Shown here piece by piece: positions 1 through 7,147 of a stretch of 38,997 bases of DNA (the first letter of the stretch is position 1; the number at the start of each line of letters is the position of its first letter). This DNA is from Oscillospiraceae bacterium. Lineage in GTDB: Bacteria; Bacillota; Clostridia; Oscillospirales; Oscillospiraceae. The position numbers and the translations under genes are program-made. The stretch spans positions 1 to 38,997 of the forward strand of contig JAFQTS010000082.1 of the NCBI GenBank assembly GCA_017408915.1, given 5' to 3'. The notes beneath the pieces were generated by a model. The model made no database searches and was not told where the DNA came from. It was given only the letters and a program-made list of their open reading frames with translations.

Positions 1-351
1 AACGGCGCGGTCATCGGCCTTGCTGTGGCGACTGTGGCGCTGACGGCGGTGATGATCCTGTGGAACTATCTCATTACCCCTCTCTACATGGGCGTGCCCC
101 GTGCGGCAGTGGTGGAAATGCTGCTGCCTGTGTTCCTGCCCTTTAACCTTGTCAAGGGCGCGCTGAACATGGCGGCTACCCTCATTATCTACAAGCCCGT
201 GGTGACGGGCCTCCGCAAGGCCAACCTTGTGCCTCCCTCCCACGATGTCCACGCCGCGCCCAAGAAGCTCAACGGCGGCTTCTGGCTGTTCACCATCGTG
301 CTGCTGGCAACGGCAATCGTCACGGCACTGGTGCTGATGGGCAAACTGTAA
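1..351 (+). CDS. ribU: ECF transporter S component, RibU-like riboflavin transporter (5' end missing)
   Basis: Membrane S component of an energy-coupling-factor transporter, probably for riboflavin. The frame is open to the left edge, so only the last 116 residues are present. Visible features are a hydrophobic helix, then the motif NYLITPLY and, about 20 residues later, LPFNLVKG. This pair matches the C-terminal half of RibU (in B. subtilis the equivalents are NYVLILPAY and LPFNMIKG). A last membrane helix lies near the C-terminus. A strong hairpin terminator follows the stop codon. The riboflavin assignment rests on family resemblance; an FMN riboswitch upstream, outside the window, would support it. 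Several flavoproteins are encoded further along the window. Confidence 0.78.
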   Translation, partial: NGAVIGLAVATVALTAVMILWNYLITPLYMGVPRAAVVEMLLPVFLPFNLVKGALNMAATLIIYKPVVTGLRKANLVPPSHDVHAAPKKLNGGFWLFTIVLLATAIVTALVLMGKL

Positions 352-366
352 TCCTTGCAATAAACT

Positions 367-402
367 AAGACCGCGTATCCTGCGATACGCGGTCTTTTCT
401 TT
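367..402 (+). terminator. Rho-independent terminator of ribU
   Basis: A perfect 13-bp stem (367-379 with 384-396), loop CTGC, followed by a T-rich tract. It lies 15 bases after the ribU stop and directly before the convergent aldo/keto reductase stop. The minus-strand tail is weaker (AGTTTA), so it works mainly for the plus strand. Confidence 0.9.
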
Positions 403-403
403 T

Positions 404-1582
404 TTAGAAGAACTTGAAAATCTGATTGGCCTTGCGCACCATGCGGTAGAGAGGGCCTTCCAGTTCGGCGGAGGCCTCTTTCAGCTTCTCGCGGATGGGG
501 ATGCCCTGCGGGCAGTGCTGCTCACACTTGCCGCAGCCAACGCAGTTGGAGGCGGAGGTGGGCTCACGGCGGAGGGCGGTACACATGGCGTACTCAATGA
601 GGCCACGGAGCTTGGTGTCGCTGTAGCGGTGGTTATAGGCGGCGAAGGTGCCGGGGATGTCCACCTTCTTGGGGCAGGGCATACAGTAGCCGCAGCCGGT
701 GCAGCCTACCTTCATGCCGGCGTTAATGGCCTGCACCACCTGCTGCAGCATGGCTTGGTCGGCCTCCGTCAGTGCGCCCACGGAAGCATGACAGGCGGTG
801 TCGATGTTATCCTGCACCTGCGCCATGGCGTTCATGCCGGAGAGGACACAGGTGACTTTTTCCTGATCCCACAGCCAGCGAAGTCCCCACTGGGCGGGGG
901 TATAGTGGGGGTCATGGGCGGCAAAGAGCTTCTCGGCAGCGGCGGGGAGATTATTCACCAGTCGACCGCCGCGGAGAGGCTCCATGATGACCACGGGCAA
1001 GCCCTTTTCATGGGCATGGTCAAGGCCGCGGCGGCCTGCTTGGGAGTGCTCGTCCATGTAGTTATACTGGATTTGGCAAAAGTCCCAGTCGTAGGCGTCC
1101 ACAAGGCGGCAGAAGGTGTCGGAGTTGCCGTGGTAGGAAAAGCCGATTTGGCGAATCACGCCCTTGCGCTTTTGCTCCTCCAGCCAGTCCACCACGCCGA
1201 GAGCTTTCAGCTTTTCCCACGCACCCTCGTCCGTCAGCATATGCATCAAGTAATAGTCCACATAGTCGGTTTTCAGGCGGCGCAGTTCCTCTTGGAAGGT
1301 CTTTTCTGCGCCCTCCACGCTGCGAATGAGATAGTGGGGCAGCTTGGTGGCGATGGAGACCTTCTCACGGAGACCGTGCTTATGGAGGATGTCGCCCAAG
1401 GCGGCCTCGCTGCCGGGGTAGATGTAGGCGGTGTCGAAGTAATTGACGCCGCTTTCAACAGCGTGGAGCAGCAATTCCTCCGTGGCCGCCATGTCGATTT
1501 TGCCCAGCGTTTGGGGGAAGCGCATACAGCCGAAGCCGAGGATGGAGACGGGATTGCCGTATTTGTCGTTGCGGTATTGCAT
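404..1582 (-). CDS. Aldo/keto reductase with C-terminal 4Fe-4S ferredoxin domain
   Basis: Cytoplasmic oxidoreductase of 392 residues. The N-terminal TIM barrel carries the aldo/keto reductase tetrad D50, Y55, K80 and H114. The C-terminus has two Cys clusters, C294-x2-C297-x2-C300-x2-C303 and C347-x2-C350-x2-C353-x3-C357-Pro, typical of a 2x[4Fe-4S] ferredoxin module. This architecture is common in anaerobes, where the barrel reaction is thought to draw electrons from ferredoxin rather than only from NAD(P)H. The substrate is unknown. The start is supported by GAGGA about 8 bases upstream of ATG. The gene is monocistronic, with its own promoter divergent from dinB. Confidence 0.88.
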   Translation of the reverse strand: MQYRNDKYGNPVSILGFGCMRFPQTLGKIDMAATEELLLHAVESGVNYFDTAYIYPGSEAALGDILHKHGLREKVSIATKLPHYLIRSVEGAEKTFQEELRRLKTDYVDYYLMHMLTDEGAWEKLKALGVVDWLEEQKRKGVIRQIGFSYHGNSDTFCRLVDAYDWDFCQIQYNYMDEHSQAGRRGLDHAHEKGLPVVIMEPLRGGRLVNNLPAAAEKLFAAHDPHYTPAQWGLRWLWDQEKVTCVLSGMNAMAQVQDNIDTACHASVGALTEADQAMLQQVVQAINAGMKVGCTGCGYCMPCPKKVDIPGTFAAYNHRYSDTKLRGLIEYAMCTALRREPTSASNCVGCGKCEQHCPQGIPIREKLKEASAELEGPLYRMVRKANQIFKFF

Positions 1583-1613
1583 AGCATTGTCCTCATTTAT
1601 CTAGGTTTTCTCC

Positions 1614-1642
1614 ATCATACCCCAAATAGTGGAAAAGTACAA
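1614..1642 (-). promoter_or_regulatory. Promoter of the aldo/keto reductase gene
   Basis: On the minus strand TTGTAC (1637-1642), a 17-bp spacer and TATGAT (1614-1619) lie about 30 bases before the start codon. It is back-to-back with the dinB promoter. Confidence 0.5.
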
Positions 1643-1649
1643 GTGCGGC

Positions 1650-1678
1650 TTTACTTTGGGGCGGAATTGGGGTATACT
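1650..1678 (+). promoter_or_regulatory. Promoter of dinB
   Basis: TTTACT (1650-1655), a 17-bp spacer and TATACT (1673-1678), with the likely transcription start about 30 bases before the ATG. The -10 is close to consensus and the -35 is weaker. Confidence 0.5.
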
Positions 1679-1683
1679 GTTCT

Positions 1684-1697
1684 CGAACATTTGCACG
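1684..1697 (+). promoter_or_regulatory. Candidate LexA (SOS) box in the dinB leader
   Basis: CGAACATTTGCACG fits 8 of the 10 fixed positions of the Gram-positive LexA/DinR site CGAACNNNNGTTCG. It lies just after the predicted transcription start of a translesion polymerase gene, where a repressor site is expected. The right half is degenerate. Confidence 0.4.
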
Positions 1698-1714
1698 AGA
1701 GGAGGCGTAGAGAG

Positions 1715-2929
1715 ATGAAAGACCGCGTGATTCTGCACTGCGACTTGAACTGTTTTTACGCCTCGGTGGAGCTGCTGGACTATCCCGCCCTTCAAAACGT
1801 GCCTGTGGCGGTGTGCGGCGATCCCAAGTCGCGGCACGGCATCATTCTCGCTAAGAATGAGCCTGCCAAGCAGTTGGGGGTCAAGACGGCGGAGACCATT
1901 TGGCAGGCCAAGCAGAAAGCTCCCGGTTTGGTGACGCTGCCGCCCCACCACGATTTATACGCCAAATACAGCCGCCGCGTCAACGAGATCTACGGGCAGT
2001 ACACCGACTTGGTGGAGCCCTTCGGCATTGATGAGAGCTGGCTGGACATTACGGGTAGTATGCACCTCTTCGGCGGCGACCCTAAGACGGTGGCGGACAT
2101 GATCCGCAACCGTATCCGTGAGGAGTTGGGGCTCACCATCTCCGTGGGGGTCAGCTTCAACAAGGTGTTTGCCAAGCTGGGGAGCGACTATAAAAAGCCC
2201 GACGCGACGACGGTCATCACCCGCGAGAATTGGCGGGAGATCATCCGCCCCCTCCCTGTCAGCGATATGCTTGGCGTGGGCAAGGCGGCGAAGAAGCTGC
2301 TGCACCAGTACGGCATTGATACGCTGGGGCAGCTGGCAGATCAAGATCGGGAGCTTTTAGAGCTGCTGATGGGCAAATTGGGCGGTCAGCTCCACGACTA
2401 TGCCAATGGCCTCGACAACAGCCCCGTGCGGCCGCAGCATATCCACGAGCCTGTGAAGTCGGTGGGTAACGGTACGACTTTCCCCAAAAACCTCACCCAT
2501 AAAGATGAGGTGCGGCAGGGGCTAAGTCTCCTCGCCGACAGTGTGGCGGGCAGGCTTCGCAAACACGGACTGTACTGCAGCGGCGTGTCGGTGAGCATCC
2601 GCTATGCCGATTTTAAGCAGTTCTCCCGTCAGATGCGGCTCCCCTCCCCTACCCACTTGATGAAGGATATTTTGGAGGCGGCATGGTACTTGACGGAGCA
2701 GTCGTGGCACGCACCCGATCCCATCCGCGCACTGACCATTACGGCGCTCTATCTCACCGACAGCGCCGAGAGCTATGAGCAGGTGGATCTCCTCGGCGGC
2801 GCGGCGGCGCAGAAGAATGAAAAGCAGGAGCGCCTTGAGGGCGCGATGGATGCCATCCGCGGGAAATACGGCAAGAGCGCCATCTCCTACGGCGGCAAGG
2901 GCGTGCTGGAAAACCACCATGATGATTAA
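1715..2929 (+). CDS. dinB: DNA polymerase IV (Y-family translesion polymerase)
   Basis: Error-prone polymerase of 404 residues that copies past lesions. The palm motifs are clear: HCDLNCFYASVE with metal-binding D10, GIDESWLD with D106 and E107, then the helix-hairpin-helix linker near residue 190 and a C-terminal little-finger domain. Y15 aligns with the steric-gate residue. The second position of the first motif is N12 rather than Asp, as in the Firmicute Y-family group. The open frame extends far upstream (from 515), but that part is the antisense of the aldo/keto reductase gene. The true start is ATG 1715, with AGGAGG at 1699-1704. The gene is followed by a shared bidirectional terminator. 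Confidence 0.95.
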   Translation: MKDRVILHCDLNCFYASVELLDYPALQNVPVAVCGDPKSRHGIILAKNEPAKQLGVKTAETIWQAKQKAPGLVTLPPHHDLYAKYSRRVNEIYGQYTDLVEPFGIDESWLDITGSMHLFGGDPKTVADMIRNRIREELGLTISVGVSFNKVFAKLGSDYKKPDATTVITRENWREIIRPLPVSDMLGVGKAAKKLLHQYGIDTLGQLADQDRELLELLMGKLGGQLHDYANGLDNSPVRPQHIHEPVKSVGNGTTFPKNLTHKDEVRQGLSLLADSVAGRLRKHGLYCSGVSVSIRYADFKQFSRQMRLPSPTHLMKDILEAAWYLTEQSWHAPDPIRALTITALYLTDSAESYEQVDLLGGAAAQKNEKQERLEGAMDAIRGKYGKSAISYGGKGVLENHHDD

Positions 2930-2965
2930 AAAAAAGTCGTGTATCAGCTGATACACGACTTTTTT
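2930..2965. terminator. Bidirectional terminator between dinB and the LTA-synthase-like gene
   Basis: A perfect 36-bp palindrome with A/T runs at both ends gives a U-tract on either strand. It begins directly after the dinB stop and ends 2 bases before the stop of the convergent gene. Confidence 0.93.
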
Positions 2966-2967
2966 AG

Positions 2968-5109
2968 TTAAAACCAAAGATTCTGCTGTTGCGTAGGTTC
3001 GGTGATCTCTTCTACCTGTTCCTCCACCAGCACTTCCTCCTCTACGGGAGGCGGGGCTTCGGGGCCGTTGAGGGCGAGGCGATAGTAATCGTACTGGATA
3101 ACGGCGCGGGCATAGGCGTACTTGGCATCGATGATGGATTCCACCCGTGCCACATAGGTATCGTGTACCGCTACGCCGGGGTTAGGGGTGAAGGTGCGGG
3201 TAGCGGCCTCATAGGTACCGGCAGGGGTGATCCAGCTGTTACCCACAGGGGTGGGCAGGATCACGATGGGCATAGAGGTGGTGGGATAGGTGGCACTGTA
3301 GTTCAGCGAGAACACATCGCGGCCCGACAGCAGGCGGGAATCGTACTCCAAGCCGAAGAGGTTGCTTAAGGTAGGCACGATGTCGATGGTGCTGCAGGGA
3401 GTATCCACCACCACGGGGGTCTCCATGTCGCCGCACCACAGCAGAAGGGTGTTTTGATAGCGACTGATGTTATTCTCCGTGTCGTTGATACCGCTGAGTT
3501 CGCAGTAATAGTCCACTTCTTCCGTCACCAAGGCGTAGGGATAGTGGTCGGCAGTCATGCAGATGACGGTATCATCGGCGATGCCCGCTTCCTCCAAGCG
3601 CTCCACCAAGTAGCGCAGGGCGTATTCCACCTCCAAGTTGGCGGCAATATAGCCCTGTACCGGCTGGGAGGCATTGGGATAGGCCGCCACAGCCTCTTCA
3701 CGGTGCTTGGCGGACATGGCGTTGCCCCAGCCCCAGTTGGCGTGACCGCTGACGGTCATATAGTAGGCGTGGAAGGGCGTACCGTCCTCCACATAGGCGG
3801 TGATGTAATCATCAACGGTGTTCATCACCATCTCCTCATCGGAGTAGGGCCAATCACTGCCGCCGGTGACAAGGAGGCCGTTGCCTACGCCGTAGAAGTC
3901 GTAGCCCAAGTTGGGATGGGTGAGATGACGGTTATAGTAGGTGTAGGAGTTGTTGTGATAGGCCAGCGTGTTATAGCCCAAGGCGCGGAACTGATTGCCC
4001 AATGCAAAGGGCATATAGTCGCGGTGGGAGACATAGAAGCTGAGGTTATTGTTGACCCACGTGGGGATGATGCCCGTCATAACGGCAAACTCGCCGCCGG
4101 TGGTGGACTGACCCCAGCCGGGCTGATAGAAGTTATTGAACACGAAGCCCTCATGGGTCAGGCGATAGAGGGTAGGGGTCAGCTCCTCGCTGATAACATA
4201 GGGCGAAAAGGCCTCGGCGGTAATGAGAATGAGATTTTTCCCCTCGAAAAGACCCGTATAGTCGTTCTGCTGGGTAGCGGCCTTACCGGCAAAGTAGCGG
4301 TTAAGGGATGCTGTCGTAGAGGATGCCCCCTCACTCAAAGCAGTGAAGTCGATATCCATCTTGTTGTACTCGTACTGCTCCAGAGTGGGATGATCCACAG
4401 CATCAATATCGATGCCCTCTGCGATATCATCCAAAGGTGCTTCGGGGATGCCGAAGATGGCGTACTGCACTTCAAGGCGCACGGTGCCCGACAGACCCAC
4501 CATGGCAACGGCGCGGTCGGGGGTATAGTTATAGGTGTAGGTATCCTTCTGCCGCCCTGTAAGGCAGAGGACAGAGCCAAGAACCTGTGCCAGCACCAAG
4601 AGTACCAACAGCGTGATGCACGCCGGCTTACCAAGTCTCTTCTGGGGCAGGAGATGGCGGCGGAAGAGGAGGAGGCAGACAAAGGGAATAAGGGAAAGGC
4701 CGATAAAGGGCAGACGGTCAAAGACCACCTCCACAGCCGTGGCGGCGAAGTCGGACATGACCTGACCCGCCATGTTGGCCATGTAGCCAAGACCAAAGTA
4801 GGTCTTAAAATAGCTCTTGCAGCAGTATTCCACGCATAGCAGCACCGTCCATGCAAAGCACACCACATAGCTCAGCGCAGCGCGGAGCTTATCGGGGCGC
4901 ACGAGGTGCAGCAACAACGTCACCAGTGCACCGAGAACAATGGTGAAGAGGGTCGTATACAGCAGCGAGATGCTGAAAAACGATATGGTATTGTCAAACA
5001 GACGCAGCAACACTTCATGGTAGAGCAGGGCTACCGTGAAAAAGCTCACCGACAGCCATTTTTTAGGGGGCTTCGGCGGTTGCAGATGCGTAGGTTGCGC
5101 AGTGTTCAT
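2968..5109 (-). CDS. LTA synthase family membrane sulfatase-fold protein
   Basis: Polytopic membrane enzyme of 713 residues with an extracellular alkaline-phosphatase/sulfatase-fold domain. About five membrane helices lie before residue 185. The catalytic domain has metal ligand E299 (ITAEAF), the presumed nucleophile T337 (GQSTTGGEF, compare GQGKT in LtaS), H456 (SGHANW) and D521-H522 (ADHYPY). LtaS-type enzymes move glycerol phosphate from phosphatidylglycerol onto a polymer or glycan; the exact acceptor here is unknown. The tail after about residue 680 is rich in Glu and Pro and probably disordered. ATG 5109 is chosen over the in-frame ATG 5142 because AAGGAG sits 7 bases before it. Confidence 0.88.
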   Translation of the reverse strand: MNTAQPTHLQPPKPPKKWLSVSFFTVALLYHEVLLRLFDNTISFFSISLLYTTLFTIVLGALVTLLLHLVRPDKLRAALSYVVCFAWTVLLCVEYCCKSYFKTYFGLGYMANMAGQVMSDFAATAVEVVFDRLPFIGLSLIPFVCLLLFRRHLLPQKRLGKPACITLLVLLVLAQVLGSVLCLTGRQKDTYTYNYTPDRAVAMVGLSGTVRLEVQYAIFGIPEAPLDDIAEGIDIDAVDHPTLEQYEYNKMDIDFTALSEGASSTTASLNRYFAGKAATQQNDYTGLFEGKNLILITAEAFSPYVISEELTPTLYRLTHEGFVFNNFYQPGWGQSTTGGEFAVMTGIIPTWVNNNLSFYVSHRDYMPFALGNQFRALGYNTLAYHNNSYTYYNRHLTHPNLGYDFYGVGNGLLVTGGSDWPYSDEEMVMNTVDDYITAYVEDGTPFHAYYMTVSGHANWGWGNAMSAKHREEAVAAYPNASQPVQGYIAANLEVEYALRYLVERLEEAGIADDTVICMTADHYPYALVTEEVDYYCELSGINDTENNISRYQNTLLLWCGDMETPVVVDTPCSTIDIVPTLSNLFGLEYDSRLLSGRDVFSLNYSATYPTTSMPIVILPTPVGNSWITPAGTYEAATRTFTPNPGVAVHDTYVARVESIIDAKYAYARAVIQYDYYRLALNGPEAPPPVEEEVLVEEQVEEITEPTQQQNLWF

Positions 5110-5175
5110 CGAGGAACTCCTTACTGTGGTGACAAAATTCATCGAAAATGCAAAAGCCTTCGATTTAACCTTATT

Positions 5176-5204
5176 ATTTTACCACAGCAGGACATATAAT
5201 TCAA
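5176..5204 (-). promoter_or_regulatory. Promoter of the LTA-synthase-like gene
   Basis: Minus strand: TTGAAT (5199-5204), a 17-bp spacer and TAAAAT (5176-5181), upstream of a leader of about 60 bases. Confidence 0.6.
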
Positions 5205-5219
5205 TGTTTCAAATAAAAT

Positions 5220-5909
5220 TTACAATTTTCCCCGTAAAGCCTCCTCCAGTTTTCCCAGTGCTTTTTTCTCTAAGCGGGAAACGTAGCTGCGGGAGATGTG
5301 GTAGACCTCCGCCACCTGCCGCTGGGTCTGGGGCGGGTGTCCATCGAGGCCGTAGCGGCGGCGAATGATGTCGGCCTCGCGGTCGGTCAGTTCTTCCTCT
5401 ACCAAGCGGCGCACCAAGAGCCGCTCCTCCTGCGCCTGCAAATCCTCCAGCAGGGAGTCGTTCTCCCCTACCACATCGCTTAAATAGAGGTCGCCGCCGT
5501 CGCTGTCGGTCTCGATGGTGTCGCTTAAGGATACCTCCCCCTGCATTTTGCGGCAGAGGCGAAAGTGCATCAATATTTCGTTTTCGATACAGCGGCTTGC
5601 ATACGTTGCGAGGCGAATCCCTTTGTCGGCTTTGAAGGTGTTGACGGCTTTGATTAAACCGATGGTGCCGATGGAGATCAAATCCTCTTGGTTGTCGGCT
5701 TGGGTATAATATTTCTTGATAATGTGGGCCACAAGGCGAAGATTATGCTCCACCAGTGTATTCCGCGCCGCCATGTCACCCGCCGCCCAACGCTCAAGGC
5801 AGTCTTTTTCCTCTGCGGCGGAAAGAGGCTTGGGGAAAGAGGACGGGGGCAGGGACAGGTGGAGGGTCAGGAATAAACTCTGCTGCAACAGCAGCAGTGA
5901 CAACAGCAT
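5220..5909 (-). CDS. sigK: RNA polymerase sporulation sigma factor SigK (pro-sigma-K)
   Basis: Late mother-cell sigma factor of 229 residues. The N-terminus is a hydrophobic pro-sequence (LLSLLLLQQSLF) ending near FPKPLS, as in pro-sigma-K, which is cleaved by a membrane protease. Region 2 contains RNTLVEHNLRLVAHI and DLISIGTIGLIKAV; region 4 ends in ISRSYVSRLEKKAL. The gene is uninterrupted, so no skin-type element splits it in this strain. The start ATG 5909 has GAGAGGAG upstream; the in-frame upstream codons overlap the predicted promoter. It shows the organism belongs to a spore-forming lineage. Confidence 0.95.
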   Translation of the reverse strand: MLLSLLLLQQSLFLTLHLSLPPSSFPKPLSAAEEKDCLERWAAGDMAARNTLVEHNLRLVAHIIKKYYTQADNQEDLISIGTIGLIKAVNTFKADKGIRLATYASRCIENEILMHFRLCRKMQGEVSLSDTIETDSDGGDLYLSDVVGENDSLLEDLQAQEERLLVRRLVEEELTDREADIIRRRYGLDGHPPQTQRQVAEVYHISRSYVSRLEKKALGKLEEALRGKL

Positions 5910-5939
5910 GACGATGGTCACTCCTCTCGCTTTTTTGGT

Positions 5940-5969
5940 AGGGTATGTGACCACGGCGCGTCCCTATGA
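5940..5969 (-). promoter_or_regulatory. Candidate sigma-E-type promoter of sigK
   Basis: Minus strand: TCATAGG (5963-5969), a 15-bp spacer and CATACCCT (5940-5947). Both resemble the mother-cell sigma-E consensus (KMATATT and CATACAMT). Transcription would start about 24 bases before the start codon, which fits. sigK is known to be read by sigma-E in Bacillus. Confidence 0.5.
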
Positions 5970-5971
5970 CA

Positions 5972-5999
5972 AAAAAACCGCCCCATATTGGGGCGGTTT
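5972..5999 (-). terminator. Terminator of the phloroglucinol-type operon
   Basis: Stem AAACCGCCCC / GGGGCGGTTT followed by a run of T on the minus strand. It lies 6 bases after the stop of the zinc-ribbon gene and closes the operon before the sigK promoter. Confidence 0.88.
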
Positions 6000-6004
6000 C
6001 TTAT

Positions 6005-6193
6005 TTAGTCGATTTCTTCGTATTCAGCATCGTTGGGGACGCGGGCGTTCTGGAACTCGAACTCGCCGTCGATCTCGCACTCGGGACACTGACCGAAGCT
6101 CTCACCCAGCGCCGCTAAGAGGCCAAGCTCAGACTTGAACTTCTTGCCGCAGCGAGGGCAATGATAATACATGAAGCAAGGGCCCCAAGTCAT
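6005..6193 (-). CDS. Small zinc-ribbon protein coupled to the BKACE gene
   Basis: Protein of 62 residues with two CxxC knuckles (C12/C15 and C36/C39), spaced as in rubredoxin or zinc-ribbon folds, and an acidic tail. The function is not recognised. The ATG begins one base after the BKACE stop codon, with no convincing own ribosome binding site, so it is probably made by translational coupling and is the last gene of the operon. A second in-frame ATG (6172) also lacks a good binding site. It could bind a metal or act as an accessory or regulatory subunit of one of the enzymes; this is inference. Confidence 0.7.
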   Translation of the reverse strand: MTWGPCFMYYHCPRCGKKFKSELGLLAALGESFGQCPECEIDGEFEFQNARVPNDAEYEEID

Positions 6194-6194
6194 G

Positions 6195-7052
6195 TTAGTT
6201 CAGACCCAGGATCTCGCGGGCCTCAGCGGGGGTAGCGGGCTCACGGCCGAACTCCTTGATGACGCGGACGGCGCGCTCAACGAACTGAGCGTTGCTGTCG
6301 GCCAACTGGCCCTTAGCGTACATGACGTTGTCCTCCATACCGACGCGGACGTGACCGCCCATAGCGACGGCACCGTACAGCATCTCCATAGCGGAGGCGC
6401 CCACACCGAAGCAGCTCCAGGTGGAACCGGGGCACAGCTGATCCATGGTATCCTTCATGAACACCAGGTTCTTCATGCTGCCGGGGATACCGTTAGCGCA
6501 GCCCATGCAGAACTGGAAGTGCAGGGGAGCCTTCAGCACGCCCTTCTTCAGATAGTAAGCAGCGTTGGCGATCATGCCGGGATCGAAAGCCTCGATCTCG
6601 GGCTTGACGCCCCACTCCTGCATGTTCATGCCCAGCTCCTCCAGGAACTTGGGGTGGTTGATGAACAGACCGCTGTGGAGCCAGTTCATAGAACCGCAGT
6701 CGTAGGAACCCATCTCGGGCTTCAGCTCCTTCAGGTGGATCTGACGGGTCTCGTCGGTGGCGTTCAGATCACCGGAGGTGGTCATGTTCAGCACGATGTC
6801 GCAATCGGGATAGCGCTCGTTCAGCAGCTTCTTGGTCTCGCGGAAGTTCTCGATGTTCATGGTGCCGTTGCCGTTCTCATCACGCATATGCAGGTGAGCA
6901 ACAGCAGCACCGGCCTTCCAGCAGGCGTAGACGTCATCGGCGATCTCAGAGGGAGTCATGGGGACGTTGGGGTTGTTCTCCTTCTTGGGCCAAGCGCCGG
7001 TGGTAGCAACAGTGATGATGCACTTATTCTTCAGAGCCTTCATATCAGCCAT
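6195..7052 (-). CDS. BKACE-family beta-keto acid cleavage enzyme, probable triacetate acetoacetate-lyase
   Basis: Member (285 residues) of the BKACE/Kce family, which cleaves a beta-keto acid with acetyl-CoA to give acetoacetate and a new acyl-CoA. Metal ligands are H53 and H55 (AHLHMRD) and E240 (RVGMEDN); spacing and full length match the family. Family members act on different acids, so neighbours decide the substrate. Next to a cyclase-type hydrolase, a 3-hydroxyacid dehydrogenase and an SDR, the best guess is 3,5-dioxohexanoate (triacetate), giving acetoacetate plus acetoacetyl-CoA as the last step of phloroglucinol breakdown. Lysine fermentation (Kce) and carnitine breakdown are less likely because their partner genes are absent. 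AAAGGAAG lies upstream of the start. Confidence 0.85.
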   Translation of the reverse strand: MADMKALKNKCIITVATTGAWPKKENNPNVPMTPSEIADDVYACWKAGAAVAHLHMRDENGNGTMNIENFRETKKLLNERYPDCDIVLNMTTSGDLNATDETRQIHLKELKPEMGSYDCGSMNWLHSGLFINHPKFLEELGMNMQEWGVKPEIEAFDPGMIANAAYYLKKGVLKAPLHFQFCMGCANGIPGSMKNLVFMKDTMDQLCPGSTWSCFGVGASAMEMLYGAVAMGGHVRVGMEDNVMYAKGQLADSNAQFVERAVRVIKEFGREPATPAEAREILGLN

Positions 7053-7098
7053 GGAAATTACTTCCTTTCAAATGTAAGTTTTGTAGATGTAACTGGGA

Positions 7099-7129
7099 AT
7101 GTGTGGGCGCGGAAAACGCGCCCACACAT
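7099..7129 (-). other. Intercistronic hairpin without U-tract
   Basis: A perfect 13-bp GC-rich stem (7099-7111 with 7117-7129) in the 95-bp gap between the cyclase and BKACE genes. No T-run follows on either strand, so it is more likely an mRNA stability or processing element, or a leaky attenuator, than a full terminator. Confidence 0.6.
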
Positions 7130-7147
7130 TAACAAGCGTAGGTTCAA

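Noticed and set aside
515..1714. Open frame of 400 codons in front of dinB, in the same frame
   Set aside because: It is the antisense of the Fe-S aldo/keto reductase gene, which has clear catalytic and cluster motifs. The polymerase begins at ATG 1715 with its own AGGAGG.
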